A stretch of DNA of 64,000 nucleotides from Glandiceps talaboti (Eukaryota; Hemichordata; Enteropneusta; Spengelidae), in NCBI RefSeq assembly GCF_964340395.1, contig NC_135565.1, positions 9,410,742 through 9,474,741 on the forward strand. Reading direction: 5' to 3'. Each line of letters starts with the position of its first letter. Within the stretch, counting starts at the first letter, position 1. A model generated the notes under the pieces. That model saw nothing but the letters and a program-made list of their open reading frames with translations. It had not been told where the DNA came from and ran no database searches. Shown here in pieces: positions 32,060-42,489 of the stretch. The position numbers and the translations under genes were made by a program.

Positions 32060-32915
32060 TTTACATGATGTTTATTTAGTCCGTGTTACTTTAGTCTACT
32101 CCGTATACGGAGTCGAGTTTAAAGACAACATTAGCATCCACACTAGTGTTACTCAGAAACGTAATACACTATTACTTATTAATGTCACGATTCATTTTAA
32201 AAAATCTAAATATTTCCGATTTGGAAAGAGTCAGTCGAAAAAGACTGTAAAATGTTTACGAGGGAAAAGGTGAAGACAATATTGCTATCATTTCAAAAGA
32301 CGTTAGTCTGAATTAAAACAGGGAACTGAATATACCTAGAGATTGACTGATTGCGATGCGCTGTCATCACATTGACACGTGTCTGGCATGGCAGTAAGTG
32401 TCACTCAGCTCAGATCAGAATAGTGCATACAGTATGTTGTATTTAGTAGTTCCTGCTCCAAGTACACGCAGTGCGTAATGCTTACATTCTGTAATAAATG
32501 TGTACAAAAAAGATAATATTTAGAGTTCAGTGCAGCCAGAAATGGAACATCAACATATTATAACCGTAAAATGTCAATGAAAGTCGGAAAAAATAAATAC
32601 ATCATTGATTTGTTTTGTGGATTTTAACTGTCTCACCGTATTTATAAAGTAGTATAAGCTATGAGAATTCATTCCTCTTTCCCCATCTCGAAATTGTATA
32701 CTGTAAAAACAACTTTACTTTGCTACAGAGAAATGTTGACTGATTTAGTAGTACCAGAGAAATGTGAAAAATGATGTAGTTGTAAAAATTCTCATGATGC
32801 TAGAACTATCCCAAAATATGCACTTATTTTGTGAGGTAGCAGTACATGTAAGCAGTACATGTATATTAAGATGAATGATGCCTATACTATCCAGATAGTA
32901 TTGCAGTGTAAAATT
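32060..32915. other. no gene recognised
   Basis: AT-rich. An isolated 'ctccgtatacggag' palindrome at 32099 is the only structure noted. Confidence 0.4.
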
Positions 32916-32931
32916 CAAATATACCACTTAC

Positions 32932-33153
32932 TCATCTCAGCACCAATTTGAGGATGAGCATCTGTCACAATTTCACTTATTTTAAGCTCCCTACCACCTC
33001 TTTTAAAGCATGCCTTCTCAAGATTTGTCGATTTCCTTTCAGTACATCTTTTGTCCATAGTAGTAAGAGAGAGAATCTCTTTTGACTCATTCTCCATAAG
33101 TGTATATGAGCAGTACTGGGCAGAGTATCCAGGAGAATCCATCCTTCCATCGC
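32932..33153 (-). CDS. Kolobok-like transposase, catalytic exon (DGR.DSPG)
   Basis: Acceptor 'TTTTACTCTAG' and donor 'GATGA|GTAAGTGG' bound 222 nt. The frame gives GDGRMDSPGYSAQY, YTLMENESKEIL, then EIVTDAHPQIGAEM. The DGR.DSPG aspartate and the TDAH aspartate are the expected first two acidic residues of an RNase H-fold transposase core; the third would lie in later exons not seen below 32932. The exon starts in phase 1, which exactly fits the 33772-34054 exon (LLG then GDGR). No stops or frameshifts occur, so the gene may still be expressed or was recently active. Confidence 0.7.
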
Positions 33154-33771
33154 CTAGAGTAAAATATATAAACATTGGAACAAAAAACATTCTGTAATCT
33201 GTAAATCATGTAGAATGTCAAAACAGACATACAGACTTGCAGTCATATCCATGCCACACACTAACAGACATACATAAATCCATATGACTGAAAGACGCCA
33301 ACAAACACACACATGGCTTGTGCACAGACACATACTTAGCATGTCTGCCAGACACACGACCACAACATACATTTTCATCCCAATATACATATACACTGAC
33401 ATTTTCACATCATACCACACATACCTATACGTTTATACACACACACATACATACACATAAACGCATGCACAGATAGTAAACATCTGTAACAATAAAAGAC
33501 ATACAAACACACACACACACATTCAAGTACCTTAAACTGGACATAAGCATTGCACATACCAATAAACAGATTTCTGCAACTGTGTATGTTAAACTAATGA
33601 ATCTAACAGGGAGTACCAACAATGACAAACCAGAAATAAACTCTGGAGTCATGAATATATGTATTGTTCATCTAATACACATGAATGTGATAACTCCAAA
33701 ACTGGAGTATTGCTAACACAGTCACAGAACACTGAAACAAATCAAAAAAGTTTCAAAAACATTCTCCTTAC

Positions 33772-34054
33772 CAAGAAGTATGATATCTTTATTATTGTAT
33801 TTACAAAGTATATCTTGTTGATGCTGTAACCAATATTCATCTATACAAGGTACAAGATAAGTTCTATGCATTCGACAGAACACCTCATTTGAAACTAGTC
33901 TCAGGTTTAGCATCTGGCAAAATAATGAAATCTTCTGATAGTTGTTACCAGACATCAAAATAGCAGCAGCAGAAAGAAGGTCACCACTGTGTATCCGTCG
34001 ATTGAGGATAGGCTGGGAACACCATTGGTATGAAATATGACCTTCTGGGCAGAC
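33772..34054 (-). CDS. Kolobok-like transposase, CPEGH exon
   Basis: 283 nt, the same length and phase as 5939-6221. Acceptor 'CATCTAAG', donor 'CTTG|GTAAGGAG'. The product has CPEGH, YQWCSQPILN, 'SGDLLSAAAILMSGNNYQKI', CQMLNLRLVS and YLVPCIDEYW. It joins 32932-33153 across a 618-bp intron. About half of its positions are shared with the 5.9-kb exon, so the two belong to different lineages of one family. A near-identical second copy lies at 35088-35370. Confidence 0.7.
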
Positions 34055-34225
34055 CTTAGATGAAAACAAATAAAAATAAAAATAAATTGATGTGAAGACA
34101 TAAATTTACTTCTAACAACACCATGCACATATAGTTACAAAATAATATTCATCCATACACACTCAAGTCTACGGAGAAGCGTATTAGTGCCAAGTTGTAA
34201 GGAAAAAAATAAAATTTAAAATCTC

Positions 34226-34346
34226 GTAATTACGAGATTTCAATTCTCGTAATTACGAGTTTTTTCTCGTAATTACGAGTTTTCAATTCTCGTAATTACG
34301 ACTTTTCGATTCTCGTAATTGCGACTTTTTTCTCGTAATTACCGCC
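34226..34346. repeat. array of CTCGTAATTACGAG palindromes (6 units)
   Basis: Six units of TCTCGTAATTACGAG or close variants at 20-23-bp spacing, separated by TTTCAAT or TTTTT. The first three are perfect 14-bp palindromes; the last three decay (..ACGAC, ..GCGAC, ..ACC). It lies 350 bp from the end of the DD37E transposase frame, so it may be subterminal binding sites or an inverted end of that transposon. Confidence 0.8.
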
Positions 34347-34696
34347 TCCCATATGCCTCTGCTTTGAAGGAAAATAAAGAAATCTTCTTCGTCAACTTCT
34401 TCTGCCATGACTGATCACTGGTATGATACATGTGGTAGCCAACAACAGTTAGTAGCAAGTCAGTTATCACTCTGATTTAGGAGTGGACCATTTGACTTTT
34501 GGGATTCCCAAGGTGTTCAACGAACTGCATTTCCCTTTCTGTAGTTTATACAATTTCAATATCACAGTTCTGTTATTCAATGTCATACAGTAGAAAAAAA
34601 AAATTTGTAACTCAGTGTAAAGAGCTAAATCTACTAGACTTTTTTCATTGTTGTTGACAAGTAGGATCGTCGTATATTACTTGAAATACTGGACTA

Positions 34697-34996
34697 CTAG
34701 TTTAAATCGAGGTAGCCTGTCAAGCGATAGAAACCACGCAGATCTCTTGGCGTAATTCGATCAATGGCTGAAAATATTGCCAAAGGCATATTTTCATATG
34801 TTAGTTGAGATAATACTGGGTCATTCTGAATACAGCTTTTCACTTTGCTGAAACAATTCTCAGCGGGATTGAACTTGGGTGAATACTTTGGTGTGTAAAT
34901 AACTTCAATCCCCTGTGCAGCTAGCCACGTATTCAAGGTCCGAGCAACTTGACTGTGGTGCGTTGGGCAATTATCAACGACGAGAACATCGCCCGG
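34697..34996 (-). pseudogene. DD37E Tc1/mariner-like transposase, truncated copy 1
   Basis: Encodes the last 100 residues: PGDVLVVDNCPTHHSQ, YTPKYSPKFNPAENCFSKVK and DLRGFYRLTGYLDLN, then stop. The second catalytic Asp (VVD) and the Glu (PAE) are separated by 37 residues. The upstream part, with the first Asp, was cut off by the tandem-duplication junction at 34997. This copy keeps the frame that copy 2 has lost. Confidence 0.85.
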
Positions 34997-35087
34997 CTGA
35001 ATGTGATAACTCCAAAACTGGAGTATTGCTAACACAGTCACAGAACACTGAAACAAATCAAAAAAGTTTCAAAAACATTCTCCTTAC

Positions 35088-35370
35088 CAAGAAGTATGAT
35101 ATCTTTATTATTGTATTTACGAAGTATATCTTGTTGATGCTGTAACCAATATTCATCTATACAAGGTACAAGATAAGTTCTATGCATTCGACAGAACACC
35201 TCATTTGAAACTAGTCTCAGGTTTAGCATCTGGCAAAATAATGAAATCTTCTGATAGTTGTTACCAGACATTAAAATAGCAGCAGCAGAAAGAAGGTCAC
35301 CACTGTGTATCCGTCGATTGAGGATAGGCTGGGAACACCATTGGTATGAAATATGACCTTCTGGGCAGAC
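35088..35370 (-). pseudogene. duplicated CPEGH exon of Kolobok-like transposase
   Basis: Direct duplicate of 33772-34054 with the same splice signals. The only protein change visible is Cys to Arg near the end (DILC/DILR). It could act as an extra or alternative exon, but two tandem copies in series would repeat the module. Confidence 0.7.
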
Positions 35371-35529
35371 CTTAGATGAAAACAAATAAAAATAAAAATA
35401 AATTGATGTGAAGACATAAATTTACTTCTAACAACACCATGCACATATAGTTGCAAAATAATATTCATCCATACACACTCAAGTCTACGGAGAAGCGTAT
35501 TAGTGCCAAGTTGTAAGGAAAAAAATAAA

Positions 35530-35645
35530 ATTTAAAATCTCGTAATTACGAGTTTTCAATTCTCGTAATTACGAGTTTTCAATTCTCGTAATTACGACTT
35601 TTCGATTCTCGTAATTACGACTTTTTTCTCGTAATTACCGCCTCC
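35530..35645. repeat. CTCGTAATTACGAG palindrome array, copy 2 (5 units)
   Basis: Same array as at 34226 with one unit fewer. Confidence 0.8.
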
Positions 35646-35999
35646 GATACGCCTCTGCTTTGAAGGAAAATAAAGAAATCTTCGTCAACTTTTTCTGCCA
35701 TGACTGATCACTGGTATGATACATGTGGTAAGCCAACAACAGTTAGTAGCAAGTCAGTTATCACTCTGATTGTGGGATTTAGGAGTGAACCATTTGACTT
35801 TTGGGATTCCCAAGGTGTTCAACGAACTGCATTTCCCTTTCTGTAGTTTATACAATTTCAATATCACAGTTCTGTTATTCAATGTCATACAGTAGAAAAA
35901 AACCAATTCGTAACTCAGTGTAAAGAGCTAAATCTACTAGACTTTTTTCATTGTTGTTGACAAGTAGGATCGTCGTATATTACTTGAAATACTGGACTA

Positions 36000-36760
36000 C
36001 TAGTTTAAATCGAGGTAGCCTGTCAAGCGATAGAAACCACGCAGATCTCTTGGCGTAATTCGATCAATGGCTGAAAATATTGCCAAAGGCATATTTTTAT
36101 ACGTTAGTTGAGATAATACTGGGTCATTCTGAATACAGCTTTTCACTTTGCTGAAACAATTCTCAGCGGGATTGAACTCGGTCGAATACTTTGGTGTGTA
36201 AATAACTTCAATCCCCTGTGCAGCTAGCCACGTATGTATTCAAGGTCCGAGCAACTTGACTGTGGTGCGTTGGGCAATTATCAACGACGAGAACATCGCC
36301 TGGCTGTAGAGCTGGCTGTCCATACTCAGTGACAGAATCTACGCACTGTGTAATGAAATCAAGATACTTCACTGAATCAGATGCACCATTGACTGTCTGG
36401 GCGTGCATCACTCTGTCTAGTCCGACTAATAAATTCAGCGTAGTATTCAGGCTTTGGTGATAACGAATCATTTGAACACACCGTGTTCCTATCAATGAAT
36501 GGCCATAGTTAGGTCTGTTCAAACCTGGAGTTTTGAAGCCGGATTCATCCATAAATTTTAACCTCCGGGGATCCATTGAATAGAGTAACTCCATGTAAGC
36601 CTGGGTTTAGAGTAGATTACCTACGGTGAATCTTTCTTTTGCTACAGTAGCAGTACGTTTGAAAGTCCATTGACCCCGGTAAAATAGTGTTGGACAGCAC
36701 GTCGAATACTTCTATCTGTTACCTCTGTTGGTGATACCATTGCCAACTTCGATTTCATTT
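36000..36760 (-). pseudogene. DD37E Tc1/mariner-like (IS630-related) transposase
   Basis: The longest copy. A decayed N-terminal part near 36700 (PTEVTDRSIRRAVQHYF, then a shift) is followed from 36594 by MELLYSMDPRRLKFMDESGF with the first catalytic Asp, LNLLVGLDR, NGASDSVKYLDF and PGDVLVVDNCPTHH with the second. A 4-bp duplication (GTAT) near 36233 then shifts the frame. The remaining sequence to 36000 is homologous to copy 1 and would supply the Glu. The LKF.DE.G...NLL.GLD....GASD....VVDNC..HH order is that of DDE_3-type transposases that are common in marine invertebrates. Terminal repeats could not be located with confidence. Confidence 0.8.
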
Positions 36761-36799
36761 ACCTCGATGTAATACCTGGTCTTTCCATTTTCAACATTT

Positions 36800-37980
36800 C
36801 CAGATATACGATGTCACCATGCAGTAATTTCTTCATGTTATTTTTTGTTGAAGTTGGACGAACAGATCTTGTTGTCACATACCTCGATCAGTCAAATCTT
36901 TTTCACTCCAGCTGGGCTGAGTTTCAATCGTTTAACTGTAGAAGTGTATACACCATTGCGTACTTTCCAGGTGTTTTGGTAAATACAGAGTTTGTCAAAC
37001 TGACATGATGTCTTCAACACAACAAGAGTAACTAGAATCATGTATTGGTAATTACTGGGTTTGTAGAAAACCAAACAAAAACCTAGAATCTTTTGTTTAT
37101 GTAAATGTTTTGGTAAATATGAATTTGTAAAACACAATACATGTACAACAGAAACTTAAATGTTCACTTCATGTAAAAAAAAATACAGTACATTACTTGT
37201 TTTATGCAAGTACAAAATTTCACTTGTCTGCTAGCATCATTAATTCATCCTTTATCAGTGTAAAATGAGGACAAAGCAATCATTTCATGATAAACTCCTA
37301 GTATATGGCCAGTCTTTTGATGTAATCTGTAAACAATGTATATAGAGATGCATGCTTTGTTCTGACATGGCTTCATTACCACTGGAATCATGAAGTTACA
37401 TGAATTACTGTGGCATTCAAAATAAACTATGCACTATGCTAGAAACCATTCAGATGTTCTATTACCCCCCCCCCCCCCCCATCAAAAAATTGATGTTTAA
37501 AAGATGACAAAAATGCTATTTCTAGATTTTTCAATTGTAAAAATATACACTTAGGTCTTCCATGTAAAATGTCAAAGTTTACTAGTACACTAAACTGACC
37601 ACTTACTAGTATAAGTTCAAAATAAATATGTGTTTGATTTTTGTCTGGCAACCTGCTACATTGTTTACAGATTGATAACATTAGTAGACTGTCCACATAC
37701 TAGGAGTGCATCATTAAATGATTGTTACATCCTCTTTGTAAAATGATAGAGGGTGAAGGTAATGATCATAGCAAACAAGCACTTGCATGAAATGGGTTGT
37801 AAATACTTTGTAAAATTAACATTAAATATTTGTCTATCTAACATGATGTCATCAAAGCAATAACACAAACAAAAATGTCAAGATAATGGAACATTTACAA
37901 AGTTATGAAGCAGTGTTACTTTTGTGGACCTCTAAGGCTTGTGACAGTGTTTTTGGTCTTAACATACAGGTATGTGGAGT
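36800..37980. other. no gene recognised
   Basis: AT-rich, with a C-run at 37466-37479 and a weak internal repeat 'gtgttttggtaaata..ttgt..aaac' (36970 and 37105). Confidence 0.4.
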
Positions 37981-37983
37981 AGG

Positions 37984-38165
37984 TTACAATGGTTTAATGA
38001 CATCTGGGTTATGGACATCTTTGCTGACAGTGTGCACACTGGACTCGCTAATTTTTCCATTTTTCAGATCTTCTAATGCTCCAGGGCTACCATATACAAG
38101 ACTTGTCTTTGGGCCTTTGATATACAAAAAATACCTTGCCTTGTACAAATGTGATACTGTTGTAC
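37984..38165 (-). CDS. terminal exon of an unidentified gene
   Basis: Acceptor 'CATTTCAG' at 38166, then two bases plus 59 codons and TAA at 37986-37984: TTVSHLYKARYFLYIKGPKT, LVYGSPGALEDLKNGKISES, ending DVIKPL. Balanced composition with a clear stop supports a real last exon. The incoming phase does not fit the 38406-38548 exon directly, so one exon between is missing or the two belong to different transcripts. Not recognised. Confidence 0.45.
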
Positions 38166-38405
38166 CTGAAATGAAATATAAAAAATATGACTAAATGATG
38201 GACAGGTCCTGAGATCTACTTTCTACAACTTTTACGGGTAAATGAAATTAAATTACAATTCAGTTTTTTTCAGTGGGAAGCAGTGCAAATATTTCCAAAT
38301 TTAAATATTTTATGCCATAACCTTCCATCCATTTGTTTTCACAAATTTTGAAAAATGAATTTCCAAAATTTCTCAAGAGTAAAGTGTTCACTCAGGTCAA
38401 CTTAC

Positions 38406-38548
38406 CTTCTTTTTAAGCCCTCTCTTGTGTTTGCAGCTGAAACCATTCCTTCTTGTAGTATCTGCCAAGAATTCATTAGGTATCTTTTTTTTACCATAAC
38501 AATTCTTTCTTCCAACCTTGTACTCAGCATCTATGGCTGGTGCTTTCT
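38406..38548 (-). CDS. orphan exon, Lys/Cys-rich, unidentified gene
   Basis: 143 nt between acceptor 'CTACTCTGCAG' and donor 'AAGAAG|GTAAGTTG'. Only one frame is open: APAIDAEYKVGRKNCYGKKK, then IPNEFLADTTRRNGFSCKHK. Strong splice signals on both sides. It may be part of the same minus-strand gene as 37984-38165 and 39631-39810. Confidence 0.5.
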
Positions 38549-39630
38549 CTGCAGAGTAGAAATGGAAAAATTGGTATTATTGAAAGGTACAAAGTAAATA
38601 AGACTTCATAGAAAAGACAAAGCGACTTTGACAGTTATCCAAGAGATTTCACTGTTGTTGTTATTATTGGCAGTAGTAGTAGTAGTATCTGCAGGTGTAT
38701 GTATGTAGACAAATCTGCATATGTACTTATGGTGGGATGTGTCTGCATTTTCCATTTCACTGTAGCCATGCACAAGTTTGTGTTGCACACCAGGTGTTGT
38801 CATTATCACGCTTGGGAAACACTTACCAATGCACATTCCAGAATTGAACATTACGGGCAAAAGGAGTATGACATGTGAAGACTGTAGATTTTTGTTTAAA
38901 CCAAGGACTTTACATACATGTGTGAGTCTGATGTTTAGATCTTTCCCAAGGCCTTGGACACGGTAACTTGTTTCCCATATTTATTTTATGGTGACTGGAT
39001 TTAACCCCTTCATAGAAAACTTGCTAAGTACTTGATACACGTGCCTGTGGCTTGGGAAGTAGCGTTTGCGATCACTCCACATAAACTAAAGCATGCAGGT
39101 TCGTAAAACAATCAGAAAATATTAAAATAGTTACCATAGACGGTTTATTCACGTCCATAGTTTCAGTTTCTCTTGGCAAAGACTGGTAAGTACTGCTCGG
39201 ACACACTGAAAACGGCAATAGAAAGCAACGTACAGTTGGCAGCTAGCAGCTCGACCTGCAATGTTTATATCGATGACCTGACCCACAATCAGCTTCCGGA
39301 AACCATCACGCTTGCGCAACTCAAAGGTTATTGACACTGCGCTTGCGTGAGGTAGTGTCTAAATTTAGACAAACTGGTAAAGGATTAATTATTTGCAAAG
39401 TTCAGTATCAGTTACTAGTTCATCTTTTAGCACAATCATGTGTTCAATGTTATCATTTCAGAGTTGCAAGTAAATTGGTAGTGAGGAGTCTTCTTCAGGC
39501 TGGATTTGGTCTATATACCCTTGAAGTGTCAGTTGTAAAGGAACGTTTGTGATATTCAGCAAGAATGGAGTTCTTGTAGTACTACATTATCTTTTTTTTA
39601 ATAAATGTATATTACCATTGTTGACTTACC

Positions 39631-39810
39631 TGATTCAAGGCCCTTCCCAGTTTTCTTCCTGGAGTTGACAACATCTTTTCACATGGTCTTTCAAATGCTT
39701 TCATTATATTTTTCGTGGGTGGAGCAAGCTCTAATGCTTTGGTCTCAATATACAAATTTTCCAGTGCATCTGATATTTCTTTATCTGAAAGTTCATGGTC
39801 ACTTTTATCT
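39631..39810 (-). CDS. orphan exon, acidic-helical, unidentified gene
   Basis: Acceptor 'TTTTGAAG', donor 'AATCAG|GTAAGTCA'. One open frame: DKSDHELSDKEISDALENLY, KALELAPPTKNIMKAFERPC, PGRKLGRALNQ. Incoming phase 1, outgoing phase 0. Not recognised. Confidence 0.5.
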
Positions 39811-39889
39811 TCAAAATTAAAAAAATAAGAAAAATAAGCCAAGCAATTGTTAGAGAGTAAATTGTATTCAAGGATACTGAATGCAGTTT

Positions 39890-40090
39890 TACCAAATACA
39901 ACAAAACCTGAGCAGAATCTGATTGCACTTTGTAAAACTGAATTCAGTGTCTTTGATCTTTAAAAACTGCTGAGCAGAATAATCCTCAACATGGTCTGAC
40001 AAGAGATCTCTTACAAATTTTTTGTCAAGGACGATTTTACAAAGCATGAATATGGACCATAAATGTTGAGTAGCTTGATGCATACGAAAC
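39890..40090 (-). CDS. candidate exon, unidentified gene
   Basis: 'TTTTTAAACAG' precedes a frame FRMHQATQHLWSIFMLCKIV, DKKFVRDLLSDHVEDYSAQQ, TEFSFTKCN that remains open to a donor-like TATTTG|GTAAAA. Amino-acid composition is coding-like. The phase does not match either neighbour directly. Confidence 0.35.
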
Positions 40091-40808
40091 TGTTTAAAAA
40101 TGCTAAACATACATTACAAGGGAAAATGGATCAGCTTTGACTTTCCCCATGAACAGAACAAAAGATGTGGTTACACTGCCCACTATTCTTCCTGGTGACT
40201 TTTCCAACTACATCATATATGTATATGGGGGGGGGGGGGGGGGGGCACTACCATAACATGTAAACAGTCATGTTCAATCCACAGCGAAAAAGCGTGTTTT
40301 AAGTATGTAAAATAAGCATCACTTCCATTTTCTTAATGCCCACCCATTCAAAAATGCTTTGATGGAAACTGGTTAAGAATGACAGCCATACATGTATCAT
40401 ATATCATGTATCATAAATCATAATAATGCAAGCCACAGCCACCAAAAACTAATCAGCTCCAATTTGCAGTGTGACAAAGCCAAACTGAAAATTATAGAAC
40501 ATTTGATCCCGGACTTGTCGAGATATTGCAGTATAAACACAAATCTGCACAAACAGACACACAGCATCATCCACCACATCACTCCCTGACAGTTGCTAAA
40601 ATATATGGTTTTCTGGTAAACGAGACCCTTACCACACCAAAACCCAATAGTGATAAGGCCTAGGGGCCTAAAATAGGTTAGTTTAACTGTATAGATAAAT
40701 GGAAAGAGTGTAGTTGTAAAAACAGAAACAGTCTTGGACATGAAGTTTGCTCAGGGCAGAATGAAAATATAACACATTCAATAATGAAAAGTGATTTTGT
40801 AACCTCAC

Positions 40809-41008
40809 CTTTATGAAGAAAAGGCAGATCACAGTATCTCTCTCCATAGTCATACAAAATCTCTTGGCCTTTAGTAATATACTTTGTTGGAAATAGACAA
40901 AGCCTTTGATTATTGCCCAAATTCACTGTCTTCAATTTTGAGTTTGCCTGCTTTCTGCTTTGGTTTGCCAATCTTCCTAACCGGGACTTATGATCAGAGG
41001 CATCCATG
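40809..41008 (-). CDS. KMT5A-like SET domain, C-terminal exon
   Basis: 200 nt between acceptor 'AATAATCTAG' and donor 'CATAAAG|GTGAGGTT'. The product reads (C)MDASDHKSRLGRLANQS, NSKLKTVNLGNNQRLCLFPT and YITKGQEILYDYGERYCDLP. This is the end of the SET fold as in KMT5A/SET8 proteins: DA....RLGRL.N.S, then I..G.E.LYDYG. The invariant NHS signature, part of the S-adenosylmethionine-binding pseudoknot, is NQS here, which may reduce methyltransferase activity. The exon with the N-terminal SET half was not found between here and the start exon at 43331. Confidence 0.7.
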
Positions 41009-41179
41009 CTAGATTATTGAAAAGAAAGTCAGGTTAACTTTGAGATTAATTACGAGTATTTAAATACAAGTCCTGAAGCAAGTCAATCATACACTTGGTT
41101 ACTTCATTCCATGTGGAAAGACTATGTGGTTGCCAACATTCCCAAAGTTTATCTGAACATTAAACTTAGTATTTGTTAC

Positions 41180-41346
41180 CTGGATATCATTTGATTTTTT
41201 GAAATCAAAGTTGCATCCAGAGAGAAATGCCACACAGGTTTCAGAAGCCATCCGTGTACATGTACCAGCTATACGTGTGGCTAGAGTTGTTTTCCCAAGA
41301 TAAAGACGTTTACTTATGCCAAAATCTCCAATCTTCAATGTTCCAG
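41180..41346 (-). pseudogene. second copy of IRE1-like kinase exon, acceptor lost
   Basis: Homologous to 30852-31024 through LKIGDFGISKRLYLGKTTLA and FLSGCNFDFKKSNDIQ, including flanks out to 'gcagacatttagagaaaaatgcag' (41575). Two changes point to decay: the acceptor CCATGTAG is CCATGTAT here, and the activation-segment motif AWMASE has become TRMASE. The donor (GGTAACAAA) is kept. It lies inside the presumed intron of the SET gene, on the same strand. Confidence 0.75.
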
Positions 41347-41776
41347 CCAAATATACATGGAAAGAAGAAAATTAAATGAAATGTGTCAGTAAGAAGTCAT
41401 AGCTATTGTTTAAGTCATGTTATATCACATGTTTATACTAAACTAATAGCAATCATACCATCGATATAATTTTTTATCCATAATAAACTGCCATTATTTT
41501 GTATTCATCGAGCAAAATTAAAAACAAATTTTGTATTATTCTTTTGAATACCGTACACTTGGGGGGGGGGGGGGGGCAGACATTTAGAGAAAAATGCAGA
41601 AAAAAATCTATGAAAAAGCAGCCTTAGCTGTGACACTTGCTATAGTATCATCTACAAATGAAAAAAATGTACTTAAATAGAGAATGATTATCAAATTTAA
41701 GTTACTGCGACTGTAAATTAAATAAAATGTCCAAGTATTCATCTCTTATCTTCTGAATTTTTTCATTTTTACACAG

Positions 41777-42484
41777 TTATGCACAGTGAAATTCATCTCC
41801 AATACTCGAGCTACACAAGGTGCATAATCTCTGTTTCCTTTCAATGTTCTTGTAACGGCCAGTTTCAATTGGCAATATATGGTTTGAAATCCTTAGTTTT
41901 GTAACAGCTATTCTATCAAAGGTGTTTCTAACAACAGATAAATATTTTTCACATTGAAAAGTTGACTTCATGCAACCCCATTTCTAATTTGTATGCATAA
42001 TCAAGTAAAGATGCCTCTTTAACTTGTTTTAACCGAAACCAATATTTGACAACATTTTCAATAACAGTAATTAATAATGGAAAACGACCTAATTCACCTA
42101 AACATGCATGAATACATGATGTTTTGTTAACTCCAAGCATATATCTACATGCTTTTATGTGTGCTGATTCAATATCATTCATCACAAGCTTAAAAGAAAG
42201 TATTCATTGAATTTGCCAACATCAACTCTACGGAATATGTAGGCACCCCAAACTTTAGATTCATATAATAATATTGGTTTGACCAAAGAGTCAAAGAGAT
42301 GTAATTGAACATCAACTGAAGCTCCATTATGTGTATTCAGTACGTTCGTGTAAGCAAACAGAGCTCTCAAAGCTTTATTCTTCAAAGCCACTCCAGTATA
42401 AACACTATCAAAAGCTTTCTTAAGATCTACAAAACAAGCAAACACATGTTTTGATCTACTTTTTTGTTTGTAGAAGTTATTCAA
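41777..42484 (-). pseudogene. non-LTR (LINE) reverse-transcriptase fragment
   Basis: Three successive frames read as one RT C-terminus: HVFACFVDLKKAFDSV (motif A) at 42430, then LFDSLVKPILLYESKVWGAY, then IESAHIKACRYMLGVNKT with LGELGRFPLLI, then KYLSVVRNTFDRIAVTKLRI, HILPIETGRYKNIERKQRLC. The step from FDSV directly to the region before LFDSLVKP shows an internal deletion that removed the YADD catalytic motif. The 3' end stops at about 41777. It is nested in the presumed SET-gene intron. Confidence 0.85.
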
Positions 42485-42489
42485 GTAGG

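Larger units (their letters stand above)
33682..36305 (-). repeat. 1.3-kb tandem duplication
   Basis: 33682-34996 and 34997-about 36305 are two copies in direct order, both starting 'tgaatgtgataactccaaaactgg'. Each contains the CPEGH exon, a TCTCGTAATTACGAG array and the end of a DD37E transposase. They differ by few substitutions, one palindrome unit and a 4-bp insertion. The junction at 34997 breaks the first transposase copy exactly where the second continues. Confidence 0.9.
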
